A stretch of 64,000 nt of DNA from Nocardia xishanensis NBRC 101358 (GTDB taxonomy: Bacteria > Actinomycetota > Actinomycetes > Mycobacteriales > Mycobacteriaceae). The DNA lies in assembly GCF_001613365.1 (NCBI RefSeq), contig NZ_BDCF01000022.1:52414-116413 (forward strand). The letters are read 5' to 3'. Numbering within the stretch: the stretch's first letter is position 1; each line of letters opens with the position of its first letter. The notes under the pieces were generated by a model. It searched no databases, was not told where the DNA came from, and was given only the letters and a program-made list of their open reading frames with translations. Both the position numbers and the translations under genes were made by a program. Shown here piece by piece: positions 1-7,440 of the stretch.

Positions 1-981
1 GGGTAGCACGTAGACGTTCTCGTCGTCCACCTCGACCTCGAGCGAACCGTCCACGGCGGCGGTCTGTACCTCGGCGTAGGTGCTCACCTTCGCCAGATCG
101 TGGTCGTGCTCGTCGGCCAGGTAGCGGGCGAGGGCGCGCTCGGAACCGAACACGGTGATCGTGCCGTTCTTGCCGAGGAAGATCGGCTCGTCGTCGAGGT
201 AACAGCGCAGCGTGAAGTGGGTGCCATCCGCGGTCACGATCTTGACCGGGTCGATGCCGACCTCGTGCCAGAACGAGTCGTCCTCTTCCTCGTCTTCTTC
301 CTCTTCGTCCAGGTCGACGGGCTCGAACTCCTCGTCCTCGTCGCTGTCGGCCGCGTCGTCGGCGTCGACCACGTTCTCCTCGGCGGCGAGCAATTCGGCT
401 TCGGCGACCGCGACGGCCTCGGCGTCCACGTCCGGGGTGGCGACCACCGAGTCGATGGCGTCGAGCACCGCGTCCCAGTCCTTGGCGATGGCGGAGCCGA
501 TCTGGTCCCAGAGTTCCTCGCCGTCGCGCCCGACGAACGCGGTCACCCCGCCCGGCAGCGCGCCGAGCACGGGGTGCGAGCCGAAGAACTTGGTGACCGT
601 CTCCAGCTCGCACACCTCACCGATGTTGCGGACCATGCCGAGGGTGTCCTCCAGCTCGGCGATGGTCTCCACGTCGGGGTCGCCCGCGGCCAGCTCGGGC
701 ACCGCGACCAGGTCGAAGCTGAAATTCTCCTCCGGCTCCAGTTCCACCGCCGACAGCCCGGCGACGACCTTCCACGCGGGATGGTCGACCAGATCGTTGT
801 CGGAGTTGGTCCGGATGAACGCGGCAAGCTCGGCGACGGTATCGAAACCATAGAGGGAATCCTCGTGACCGAGGAATGCCATCCACTCGTCGTCACCGTC
901 GCGCCAACGCGGTGCCCACAGGGTGACGAGATCGCCGTCGGTCAGGCCGAGCTCGATCGGGACGATGTCTCCAGAAGCCAT
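1..981 (-). CDS. Acidic Rv3311-like conserved protein, 3' end outside window
   Basis: The frame stays open for 327 codons from an ATG at 981 to the window edge, so the C-terminus is missing. The protein is strongly acidic. A run rich in Glu and Asp sits around residues 220-235, after a stretch of alternating Ala, Glu and Asp. No catalytic motif or signal peptide is visible. Its place, separated from upp only by a small secretion cassette, fits M. tuberculosis Rv3311, a conserved protein of unknown function of about 420 aa. Nocardia homologues are, as I recall, often labelled 'primosomal protein', a name nothing here supports. The function is unknown. The gene call is secure because of the long codon-biased frame; the family assignment is by composition and position. 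Confidence 0.8.
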   Translation of the reverse strand, partial: MASGDIVPIELGLTDGDLVTLWAPRWRDGDDEWMAFLGHEDSLYGFDTVAELAAFIRTNSDNDLVDHPAWKVVAGLSAVELEPEENFSFDLVAVPELAAGDPDVETIAELEDTLGMVRNIGEVCELETVTKFFGSHPVLGALPGGVTAFVGRDGEELWDQIGSAIAKDWDAVLDAIDSVVATPDVDAEAVAVAEAELLAAEENVVDADDAADSDEDEEFEPVDLDEEEEDEEEDDSFWHEVGIDPVKIVTADGTHFTLRCYLDDEPIFLGKNGTITVFGSERALARYLADEHDHDLAKVSTYAEVQTAAVDGSLEVEVDDENVYVLP

Positions 982-1007
982 GTGCGGAAGCCTATCGACC
1001 TTCCGGC

Positions 1008-1355
1008 TCAGGCACTATCCGGCCCGCCCCCAACGGCGCCCGCCGCGCCGCCGGGCGCCGGGGCGAACGACTCGTTCAGTGTCGCAACGACCTTCGACCG
1101 CTGCGCTCCGGCGTCCTCGGAGGCCTGCCGGCAGGCCCAGACGATCAGCTGGGAGACGTCGGCGGGCGCCATCGACGTGACCGCCTCGGACAGCGAAAGG
1201 CCGACCAGCGCACCCTCGCTGTTCACCTCGACGGTGACCGCGCCGTCCTCGGTCGTGAACTGGCCGCGCACCTGCTTGAGGCCGTACAGCGCGGCCTCCA
1301 GCGCCTCCAGTTTCTGGGTCGCGTTCGCGACGAGCGCGTCCATCTCTGCGCTCAT
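1008..1355 (-). CDS. YbaB/EbfC-like small protein
   Basis: This 115-residue protein begins MSAEMDAL and has the heptad-like N-terminal helix and central beta segment (QFTTEDGAVTVEVNSEG, about residues 32-48) of the YbaB/EbfC family, whose members bind nucleoid DNA as dimers. In Nocardia and mycobacteria, YbaB-like proteins also sit beside type VII secretion substrates, and here the gene follows an EspC-like and NlpC/P60 cassette. The ATG at 1355 overlaps the TGA of a 26-codon mini-ORF that lies in a repeat, so the start may be translationally coupled. An internal ATG at 1343 is an alternative start. The C-terminal tail is rich in Gly, Ala and Pro. DNA binding is inferred from the family, and a role in secretion is only suggested by the neighbours. 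Confidence 0.75.
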   Translation of the reverse strand: MSAEMDALVANATQKLEALEAALYGLKQVRGQFTTEDGAVTVEVNSEGALVGLSLSEAVTSMAPADVSQLIVWACRQASEDAGAQRSKVVATLNESFAPAPGGAAGAVGGGPDSA

Positions 1356-1470
1356 GCCTGCACCTCGCTGACGCTCGGCTCCGGCATGCGCGCGGCGCGC
1401 TGGCACATGATTCGCTCACTGCGTTCGCTCATTGGGCCTGCACCTCGCTTCCCTCGGATCGCTCTCATAC
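1352..1470 (-). repeat. Dispersed mini-ORF repeat, copy 1
   Basis: On the minus strand a 26-codon frame runs from ATG at 1432 to TGA at 1352. It begins MSERSERIMC and ends SEVQA. Its TGA overlaps the ATG of the YbaB-like gene (ATGA). A second copy at 25806-25889 has the same beginning, a similar length and an ending of EAQA, also with TGA overlapping an ATG. Immediately 5' of the mini-ORF (1441-1470) is a degenerate copy of the repeat's 3' end (GCGAGGTGCAGGC). The 5' part contains TGAGCGAA twice, 13 bp apart. I know of no function. Confidence 0.8.
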
Positions 1471-1806
1471 CGGCCTCATCCAGCTCGTCGGTCCCGTGTC
1501 GGCGTCGTCGATGCGATCCAGCTCGTCGACCGCCTGCTGCCGGGTGGGCAGTCCGAGCCGGTCGAGCACGTCCGCGGGCATGCCCGCCTCGGCGAGGACC
1601 TCGCGACGCTTGGCGCGCGCGGCGATGGCCGAGCGCTGGGTCAGGCGCAGGATCTCGTTGGCGAGAGCCTGTGCGCCGTAACGGTATTCGCTGCGTTCGA
1701 ACTTGATCTCGACCGGCATGCCTTGATCGGTCGCACGCACCGCGATGGTGCCGGACCGGTTCTGGCTGACCGCGAGGGTGACGTTCGGAACCTGCTGATC
1801 GGTCAT
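1465..1806 (-). CDS. Small ESX-associated protein, EspH/DUF2694-like (tentative)
   Basis: This 113-residue protein starts at ATG 1806, which overlaps the stop of the upstream NlpC/P60 gene, so the two are translationally coupled. The first 60 residues form a beta-rich segment (VTLAVSQNRSGTIAVRAT) followed by a long charged helix with LANEILRLTQRSAIAARAKR. This layout recalls mycobacterial EspH and DUF2694 proteins, which have a similar 'SGxIxV' strand and a 'LADEI' helix. The similarity is judged by eye and is weak. There is no signal peptide and no transmembrane segment. A cytosolic chaperone or adaptor for the adjacent secreted proteins is the simplest guess, but no function can be assigned from sequence alone. 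Confidence 0.6.
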   Translation of the reverse strand: MTDQQVPNVTLAVSQNRSGTIAVRATDQGMPVEIKFERSEYRYGAQALANEILRLTQRSAIAARAKRREVLAEAGMPADVLDRLGLPTRQQAVDELDRIDDADTGPTSWMRPV

Positions 1807-2927
1807 GCCGTCGGCCTGTAGAAGCCGTAGAACTCCATACCCATGTTCTCCGTTCGGATGGAACTGACCGAGACCGGATCGCCGGCCTCGACGAGTTGCC
1901 CGTTGCCGACGACCATGGCGACGTGACCGTCCCATACGGCCAGGTCACCGGGCATCAGATCGCCGGGCGAGACCTGCGGGTGCCCGATGTGCTGCTCCTG
2001 GGCCAAGCGCGGCAGTTCGACGCCCGCCTCGCCGTACGCGTATTTCGTCAGGCCGCTGCAGTCGATGCCGGCACCGGGGGAGTTGCCGCCCCAGACGTAG
2101 GGGGTGCCGACCGCGCTCAGCGCCGATTGGACCGCGGTCGCGGCCTTCTCGTTCGGCGCCTCGACGACGCTGCCATCGGGCAGGGTGATCTTCACGCCGT
2201 CCTTGCCGCTCGGCGTAGCGGTGGTGTTGCTGCCGGGCTTCTGCGAGTTGGACGAGCTCGAGTTGTTGCTGTTTCCCGGGCTCACCTTGGAGACGTTCTG
2301 CACCGAGCTGCTCGCGATGCTGGTGACCAGCGAACCGGCCTGGCCGACGACGCCCATCAGGCCCGAGATGCCGGAGCTCGCCGAGCTGGTCAGCGCGCTC
2401 GGCAGCGATGCGAGCGACGGGCTGGACGGTGGCGGGGTCAGCTGGGTCATCGACGCGGTCTGCGTGTCCAGCTCGTTGCGCACCCGGCCGACGACGCCGA
2501 GGCCCTGGTTCAGATGATCGATGGCGGTGCCGACCAGCGCCATGAATCCCGGCGGCGTCGTGATGGTCGGGCCGAGCGCCGTCGCGGTGCTCACGAAGGA
2601 CTGCACGATGGTGTCGAGATCCTTCTGTCCGGTCTCGACCTCGGTGGCGGCCTGCTCGACGACGGTTGCCATCTCGTTGCCACGGTCCGAGATGTTGGCC
2701 GCGGAGGTCTGCACGCGCAGCGCTTTCGCGGTCGCCGCGTCGGCGGCGACGCCGTCCCACGCCGTGTTCATCTGATTGATGCTGTTGCGGCCCAACTGGT
2801 GCAGCTGATCCAGCGCCGCCGACGTGCTGGTCAGCGCGTCGGCCGGGCCGCCGGTGGGCAGCACGCCGGTGCCGAAGCTGCCGAGCAGATCGAGCAGTGG
2901 CTTGACGAGGAGGTTGACGTCGATCAC
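1803..2927 (-). CDS. NlpC/P60 (C40) cell-wall peptidase with helical N-terminal domain
   Basis: The protein is 374 aa. Residues 1-160 are predicted helical with an NxxWxGxAA-like element (NTAWDGVAADAA), as in WXG100/Esp-type secreted proteins. Residues about 165-245 form a Ser/Pro/Asn-rich linker. Residues 260-374 are an NlpC/P60 domain with catalytic Cys in DCSG (C290), His in DGHVAMVVG (H335) and the GTPYVWGG entry motif. Such domains cleave peptidoglycan stem peptides. No Sec signal peptide is visible, which, with the EspC-like protein 4 bp upstream, suggests export by an ESX (type VII) system and peptidoglycan remodelling outside the membrane. The enzyme class is firm; the secretion route is inferred. 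Confidence 0.88.
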   Translation of the reverse strand: MIDVNLLVKPLLDLLGSFGTGVLPTGGPADALTSTSAALDQLHQLGRNSINQMNTAWDGVAADAATAKALRVQTSAANISDRGNEMATVVEQAATEVETGQKDLDTIVQSFVSTATALGPTITTPPGFMALVGTAIDHLNQGLGVVGRVRNELDTQTASMTQLTPPPSSPSLASLPSALTSSASSGISGLMGVVGQAGSLVTSIASSSVQNVSKVSPGNSNNSSSSNSQKPGSNTTATPSGKDGVKITLPDGSVVEAPNEKAATAVQSALSAVGTPYVWGGNSPGAGIDCSGLTKYAYGEAGVELPRLAQEQHIGHPQVSPGDLMPGDLAVWDGHVAMVVGNGQLVEAGDPVSVSSIRTENMGMEFYGFYRPTA

Positions 2928-2931
2928 CGGC

Positions 2932-3249
2932 TCATCCGTCCAGGTCGGCGGACCTCAGCGCGGCCGCGTTGTTCATGTCGGTCTCGGTGAGCACGGTCGC
3001 CGCGCCGGCCGCCGCGCCGCCCATGCTGGAAAGGACCGCGGACAGTTGCGCGATCGACGCGACGTGACCGGCGTGCGCCGCGGCGTACGCGGCCATGAAA
3101 TCCCCGCCGATGAGGCCCATGATCGGACCGAGCAAGGCGGGCGAAGCGCCCGCGGCTCCCGTTGCGACACCGGCCATTTCACCGGCCATCACCTCGGCGG
3201 TGGCGCCGTAGGCAGCGATGCCTTCGGTGTCAGCCGACATCTTTGCCAT
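2932..3249 (-). CDS. EspC/DUF2580-family type VII secretion target
   Basis: This 105-residue protein is rich in Ala and Gly and predicted to be helical, with the pattern of the ESX-1 EspC family (PF10824): MSADTEGIAAYGATAE at the start, a central LLGPIMGLIGGDF segment and a C-terminal helix ending in NNAAALRSADLDG. Members are small helical proteins exported by ESX systems. I chose ATG 3249; a second ATG (MSADTEG) lies three codons in at 3240. It is the first gene of a cassette of overlapping or nearly overlapping genes reaching to the YbaB-like gene, and it ends 4 bp before the peptidase start. It is probably co-secreted with, or targets, that peptidase. No ESX core genes lie in the window. 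Confidence 0.8.
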   Translation of the reverse strand: MAKMSADTEGIAAYGATAEVMAGEMAGVATGAAGASPALLGPIMGLIGGDFMAAYAAAHAGHVASIAQLSAVLSSMGGAAAGAATVLTETDMNNAAALRSADLDG

Positions 3250-3394
3250 AGTGCTTCCCCCATCTGTTCGTTCCCAGGCAGAGTACGTCATCCAATTGGT
3301 TCGACGCGCCGCCTTGCCATTCGGTTCCGCCGCGTCCGAAAAAATTCACGGAGACGTTCGACGCCGAACTCGCTTCGAACCTTATCGTTCCCTC

Positions 3395-4018
3395 ATGCGT
3401 ACGCACACCGTGGACCACCCACTCGCCGCCACACTGCTGACGACGATGCGCGACGCGCGCACGACGAACGCGGTCTTCCGTAACGCGCTGCGCGATCTCA
3501 CCGGCATCCTCGTCTACGAAGCGCTGCGCGAGGCGCCCGTGACCAGGTACGAGATCGAGACTCCCGTGGCATTCGCCGAGGGCGTGCGGCTGGCCCATCC
3601 GCCGCTGCTCGTCCCGGTGTTGCGCGCCGGGCTCGGCATGGTCGACGCCGCGGCCGAGCTGATACCCAACGCACACGTCGGTTTCGTCGGCATCGCCAGG
3701 GACGAGACCACGCACCAGCCGGTGCCGTACATGGAGTCACTGCCCGCGGATCTCGCCGGAATCCCGGTGTACGTGCTGGACCCGATGGTGGCCACCGGCG
3801 GTTCCATGCGGCACACACTCGAACTGCTCGCCGCCCGCGGGGCGACGGACATCACCGCGGTCTGCGTCGTCGCCGCGCCGGAAGGCCTTGCCGTGCTGGA
3901 GAAGTCGGGGCTGCTGGAGCGACTGGTGACCGCGACCGTCGACGCGGGTCTGAACGCCGACGCCTACATCGTCCCCGGTCTCGGCGACGCGGGCGACCGC
4001 CAGTTCGGCCCGCGCTGA
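3395..4018 (+). CDS. upp: Uracil phosphoribosyltransferase
   Basis: Catalyses uracil + PRPP to UMP + PPi in pyrimidine salvage. The 207-residue length is typical. The PRPP-binding loop DPMVATGGSM is at residues 129-138, the N-terminal phosphate-binding region is LVPVLRAGLGM (72-82), and the uracil-binding C-terminus PGLGDAGDRQFG is intact. I chose the start at ATG 3395 (MRTHTVDHPLAA), which matches the usual N-terminus; the frame is open further upstream but without homology. It is divergent from the EspC-like gene and convergent with pmmB, as at M. tuberculosis Rv3309c-Rv3308. Confidence 0.97.
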   Translation: MRTHTVDHPLAATLLTTMRDARTTNAVFRNALRDLTGILVYEALREAPVTRYEIETPVAFAEGVRLAHPPLLVPVLRAGLGMVDAAAELIPNAHVGFVGIARDETTHQPVPYMESLPADLAGIPVYVLDPMVATGGSMRHTLELLAARGATDITAVCVVAAPEGLAVLEKSGLLERLVTATVDAGLNADAYIVPGLGDAGDRQFGPR

Positions 4019-4055
4019 CGCGCTCGACGTCGCGCGGCGAACAAGCGCTGCCCGG

Positions 4056-5549
4056 CTACAGCGCGCGGCAGAACTCGGAGAGCGCGGAGAGCCGTTGGGC
4101 GGCAGCGCTTCTCGCGGCGGGCAGCCCGGCGCGGTCGGCGACCGGCTCGACGACCTCCAGGTAGCACTTGAGTTTCGGTTCCGTACCGGACGGCCGGATC
4201 ACCACCCGGGCGCCCGCGCCGTCGAAGACCAGCGCGTCGGTGCGCATCCGACCGCGCGCCTGGAGCAGGTCCGCGTATTTCATCGGCTCGCCCGCGATCT
4301 CGCCGGGCGGGTCGGCGCGCAGCCGCTCGACGACCGCAGCGGCGGCGTCGGCGTCGGCCAGCCGCAGTGCGACCTGATCGCCCGCGTGCAGCCCGAATTC
4401 GACGGCGAGATCGTCGAGTTCGTCGAGCAGCGTGCGCCGTTCGGTCTTCAGCCTTGCCACCAGGTCGGCGGTGAGCACGGCCGCCGAGATGCCGTCCTTG
4501 TCGCGAACGGCCGCCGGGTCGACGCAGTGACCGATGGCCTCCTCGTAGGCGTACACCAGGCCGTCGCCGGCGCGCGCCAGCCATTTGAAGCCGGTGAGCG
4601 TCTCGGCGTAGCGGGCCCCGCGGGCCTGCGCCAGCTTCGACAGCAGCCGCGAGGACACGATCGTGGTGGCCACCAGCGCATCCGGCGGGGCGGTGCGCAG
4701 CACGCAATCACCGAGCAGCACACCGGTTTCGTCGCCGCGCAGCATGCGCCAGCCGTCCGGCCCCGGCACGCCGACCGCGCAGCGATCCGCGTCGGGATCG
4801 AGCGCGATGGCCACATCGGCGTCCACTCGTTTGGCCAGCGCGAGCAGCAGATCGGCGGCGCCGGGCTCCTCCGGATTCGGGAAGGCCACGGTGGGGAAGT
4901 CGGGATCGGGCGCGAATTGCTCGGCCACTACGTGTACGTCGGAGAAGCCCGCCGCGGCCAGTGCTCGCACGGCGACCTCGCCGCCGACTCCGTGCAGCGG
5001 CGTCAGCGCGATTCGGACGTCGGCGCGCGGGCCGGGGCCGCCGACGAGTTCGGGGAGCCGGGCCACGCGCGCGAGATAGCGGCGCACGAGCTCGTCGTCG
5101 GACTCCGCGACGTGGACGCGCGGGATCGGCTCGCCGACCGCTTCGATGCAGCGCTCGATCTCGGTGTCGGCCGGGGCGATCAACTGCGAGCCGCCGTCGA
5201 GGTACAGCTTGTAGCCGTTGTCCGCGGGCGGATTGTGCGACGCGGTGATCTGCACACCGGCCACCGCGCCCAGTTCACGCACCGCGTACGCGACCACCGG
5301 CGTAGGCACCGCGCCGGGCAGCAGCGTGACCGGAAAGCCCGCCGCCGCAAAAATTTCCGCGACCGCGGCGGCGAAATCGGCGGAGCCGTGCCTTGCGTCG
5401 CGGCCAACAACGACGCGTCCGCCGCCGAGGCACCGGCCGCGCAACCAGTCGACGACGCCCGCCGTCGCCCTGCTCACGGTCGTCACGTTCATGCCGTCCG
5501 GGCCATCGCGCAGCGGCCCGCGCAGACCCGCGGTCCCGAATCGCAGCAT
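4056..5549 (-). CDS. pmmB: Phosphomannomutase/phosphoglucomutase-type enzyme
   Basis: A 497-residue alpha-D-phosphohexomutase. It carries the phosphoserine loop TASHNPP (S104), the metal-binding motif DPDADRC in the middle domain, the sugar-binding EEAIGHCVDP region and the phosphate-binding RPSGTEPKLKCYLE near the C-terminus. It interconverts hexose (or pentose) 1- and 6- or 5-phosphates. Because it directly follows punA (ATG 5549 abuts the punA stop at 5550), a phosphopentomutase-like role that handles ribose 1-phosphate from nucleoside phosphorolysis is attractive, although the M. tuberculosis homologue Rv3308 is named PmmB. All signature motifs are present, so it should be active; the exact substrate is open. 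Confidence 0.93.
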   Translation of the reverse strand: MLRFGTAGLRGPLRDGPDGMNVTTVSRATAGVVDWLRGRCLGGGRVVVGRDARHGSADFAAAVAEIFAAAGFPVTLLPGAVPTPVVAYAVRELGAVAGVQITASHNPPADNGYKLYLDGGSQLIAPADTEIERCIEAVGEPIPRVHVAESDDELVRRYLARVARLPELVGGPGPRADVRIALTPLHGVGGEVAVRALAAAGFSDVHVVAEQFAPDPDFPTVAFPNPEEPGAADLLLALAKRVDADVAIALDPDADRCAVGVPGPDGWRMLRGDETGVLLGDCVLRTAPPDALVATTIVSSRLLSKLAQARGARYAETLTGFKWLARAGDGLVYAYEEAIGHCVDPAAVRDKDGISAAVLTADLVARLKTERRTLLDELDDLAVEFGLHAGDQVALRLADADAAAAVVERLRADPPGEIAGEPMKYADLLQARGRMRTDALVFDGAGARVVIRPSGTEPKLKCYLEVVEPVADRAGLPAARSAAAQRLSALSEFCRAL

Positions 5550-6329
5550 CTAGAGCCGCTCCAGCACGCCGCGCAGCAGCTTGCCGAGCCGGGGCGCGGC
5601 CGCGTTGCCCTCGGCGAGCACCTCGGCGTGCGAGAGATGTTCGCCGGTCACGCCCGCGGCCAGGTTGGTCACCAGCGAGATGCCGAGTACCCGTGCGCCG
5701 AGCGAGCGACAGGCGATGGCCTCCAGCACCGTCGACATGCCGACCAGGTCGGCGCCGATGGTGCGCAGCATGCGGATCTCGGCGGGCGTCTCGTACTGCG
5801 GTCCGGTCAGGCCCGCGTAGACGCCCTCGGTCAGGCTCGGGTCGACTTCGCTTGCCAGCGCCCGCAATTCGGGGTCCCACGCGTCGACCAAGTCGACGAA
5901 CGCGGCCCCCGCCAGCGGGGTGCGTCCGGTGAGATTGAGGTGGTCGCTGATCAGGACCGGCTCGCCGACCTGCAGGTCGGGCCGGATGCCGCCCGCCGCG
6001 TTGGTCAGTACCACGATCTCCGCGCCCGCCGCCACCGCGGCGGACACCGGGTGCACCACGTCGGCGGGCTGATAGCCCTCGTAGAGATGCTGGCGGCCCA
6101 TCAGCAGCAGCACCGGCGTCTCGCCGACGTGCACCGAATGCACCATGCCGACGTGGCCCTGCGCGGTCGGTTCGCCGAATCCGGGCAGTTCCGGCATCGG
6201 TATCGACGCGGACGGCGCGCCGACCTCGGCCGCCGCGGGTTGCCACCCCGATCCCAACACGACGGCCACCCGGTGGCGCTCGACTCCCGTAAGTTCAGCG
6301 ATCGCCTCGGCGGCCTGTTCGGCAAGCAT
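5550..6329 (-). CDS. punA: Purine nucleoside phosphorylase
   Basis: A 259-residue trimeric (class II, mammalian-type) purine nucleoside phosphorylase that splits inosine and guanosine with phosphate into base and ribose 1-phosphate. The phosphate-binding VVLGSGW (about 22-29), the MGRQHLYEGY segment, the LTNAAGG element, the purine-site region GPQYETPAEIRM and the VGMSTVLEA motif are all present. The M. tuberculosis counterpart is Rv3307 (deoD/punA). It forms a two-gene unit with pmmB, with no bases between stop and next start. The upstream intergenic region carries a large inverted repeat. Confidence 0.95.
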   Translation of the reverse strand: MLAEQAAEAIAELTGVERHRVAVVLGSGWQPAAAEVGAPSASIPMPELPGFGEPTAQGHVGMVHSVHVGETPVLLLMGRQHLYEGYQPADVVHPVSAAVAAGAEIVVLTNAAGGIRPDLQVGEPVLISDHLNLTGRTPLAGAAFVDLVDAWDPELRALASEVDPSLTEGVYAGLTGPQYETPAEIRMLRTIGADLVGMSTVLEAIACRSLGARVLGISLVTNLAAGVTGEHLSHAEVLAEGNAAAPRLGKLLRGVLERL

Positions 6330-6656
6330 GGGAAGAGTCTATGTTGCTGTGTCTGTGGCGCGCTGGCGCGCGCGGGGTTCGCGGCCCCTTATGTCTCGCT
6401 TCCCAGCAGCCGAGACTCGCGACTGCGTCGCATGCGTCTCGGCTGCTGGGAAGCGAGACGGCCGCGAACGGGCTCGTAAGACTCGCCCTGGGGTGGCTGG
6501 GAGGGCGAATATGTTGCGTTTGCGTCGCGTGTTCAGCGTTGGAAAGCTGGATTGTTCGCCGGGGAGCGATCTGTCTTTCCGGGGTTGCGTTCTCGCGGTG
6601 CGAGCGGTGCGTTACCCGCGAGTAGGAGTGGGCGCCGATGGCGATACGCTGCACGC
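6330..6656. other. Intergenic region between divergent punA and enoyl-CoA hydratase
   Basis: This 327-bp stretch holds the nested inverted repeat at 6378-6468 and presumably the promoters of both divergent genes. No convincing coding sequence or other site is visible. Short frames across it are without ribosome-binding sites or homology. Confidence 0.7.
6378..6468. repeat. Nested perfect inverted repeat (24-nt arms)
   Basis: Left arm 6393-6416 (GTCTCGCTTCCCAGCAGCC..) and right arm 6436-6459 are exact reverse complements over 24 nt. The 19-nt loop itself contains GCGAC-TGC-GTCGC. Outside the arms, TTCGCGGCC on the left pairs with GGCCGCGAA on the right. The result is a three-tier hairpin. Because it lies between divergent genes it is not an obvious terminator for either; a small palindromic mobile element or a regulatory hairpin are alternatives. 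Confidence 0.9.
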
Positions 6657-7361
6657 ATGCCGTATCTGGAGCGTCAAGGTGATGTGTTCGTGCTGTACCT
6701 CGGGAACGAGGGACAGACCGACAGCGAGAACCGCTTCCATCCGGACTGGATCGATCAGGTGCACGGGTTGTTCGACGAGGTCGAGGCGTCCGAGGGGCCC
6801 GCGGCGCTGGTCACAACGGCCACCGGCAAGTTCTTCAGCAACGGTCTCGACACCGACTGGCTGTTCGGCAACCTCGGCGAGATCCACGGCTACCTGGACA
6901 AGGTGCACTCCCTCTACACCCGCCTGCTCGCCTTCCCGATGCCCACGGTCGCCGCGATCAACGGGCACGCGTTCGGCGCGGGCGCGATGCTGGCCACCTC
7001 GCACGACTTCCGCGTCATGCGGGCCGATCGCGGCTTCTGGAGCCTGCCCGAGGTGCACCTGGGCATGCCGTTCACCGTCGGGATGAACGCCCTGCTCACC
7101 AACCGCCTGAGCAACCAGGTGTGCGTGCAGGCCATGACCACCGGCCACCGCTACCCGGCCGACCAGGCCGTCGCGGCGGCCATCGTGGACCAGGCCGCCG
7201 AAGCCGACGCATTGCTGGACACCGCCGTCGGGTACGCCGCGGCACTCGCGGGCAACCGCAAGCCGAACCTGCCGGTCATCAAGCGCGCGCTGCACGCCGA
7301 CGCGCTGGCCGGACTCGCTGTGCCGACCACCAAGGAGAACCTGGCGTTCGCCGCCGGATAA
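6657..7361 (+). CDS. Enoyl-CoA hydratase/isomerase family protein
   Basis: This 234-residue crotonase-fold protein is close to the short Delta3-Delta2 enoyl-CoA isomerase type. It has the CoA-binding/oxyanion segments FFSNGLDTDWLF (about 60-71) and INGHAFGAGAML (about 101-112), and the LPEVHLGMPF motif near 130. The usual hydratase glutamate pair is not both obvious: E131 of PEVHLG is present, while the first position lies in GHAFGAGAM. An isomerase or thioesterase-like reaction is therefore as likely as hydration. Start ATG 6657 (MPYLERQGDVFVLYLG) fits the family N-terminus. It stands alone on its strand, divergent from punA, with an M20 gene 79 bp downstream on the same strand. Confidence 0.88.
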   Translation: MPYLERQGDVFVLYLGNEGQTDSENRFHPDWIDQVHGLFDEVEASEGPAALVTTATGKFFSNGLDTDWLFGNLGEIHGYLDKVHSLYTRLLAFPMPTVAAINGHAFGAGAMLATSHDFRVMRADRGFWSLPEVHLGMPFTVGMNALLTNRLSNQVCVQAMTTGHRYPADQAVAAAIVDQAAEADALLDTAVGYAAALAGNRKPNLPVIKRALHADALAGLAVPTTKENLAFAAG

Positions 7362-7440
7362 CCCCTGGTCCGGCCCCGATGTGACCGGACGCACCGGCAC
7401 CGGCGCGCCCGAAGCGCGTCACAGTGCCAGACTGTGTCCC

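Noticed and set aside
4095..6479. Open frame of 794 codons on the plus strand over pmmB and punA
   Set aside because: Antisense shadow of two genes with full catalytic motifs; it also runs through the punA-pmmB junction.
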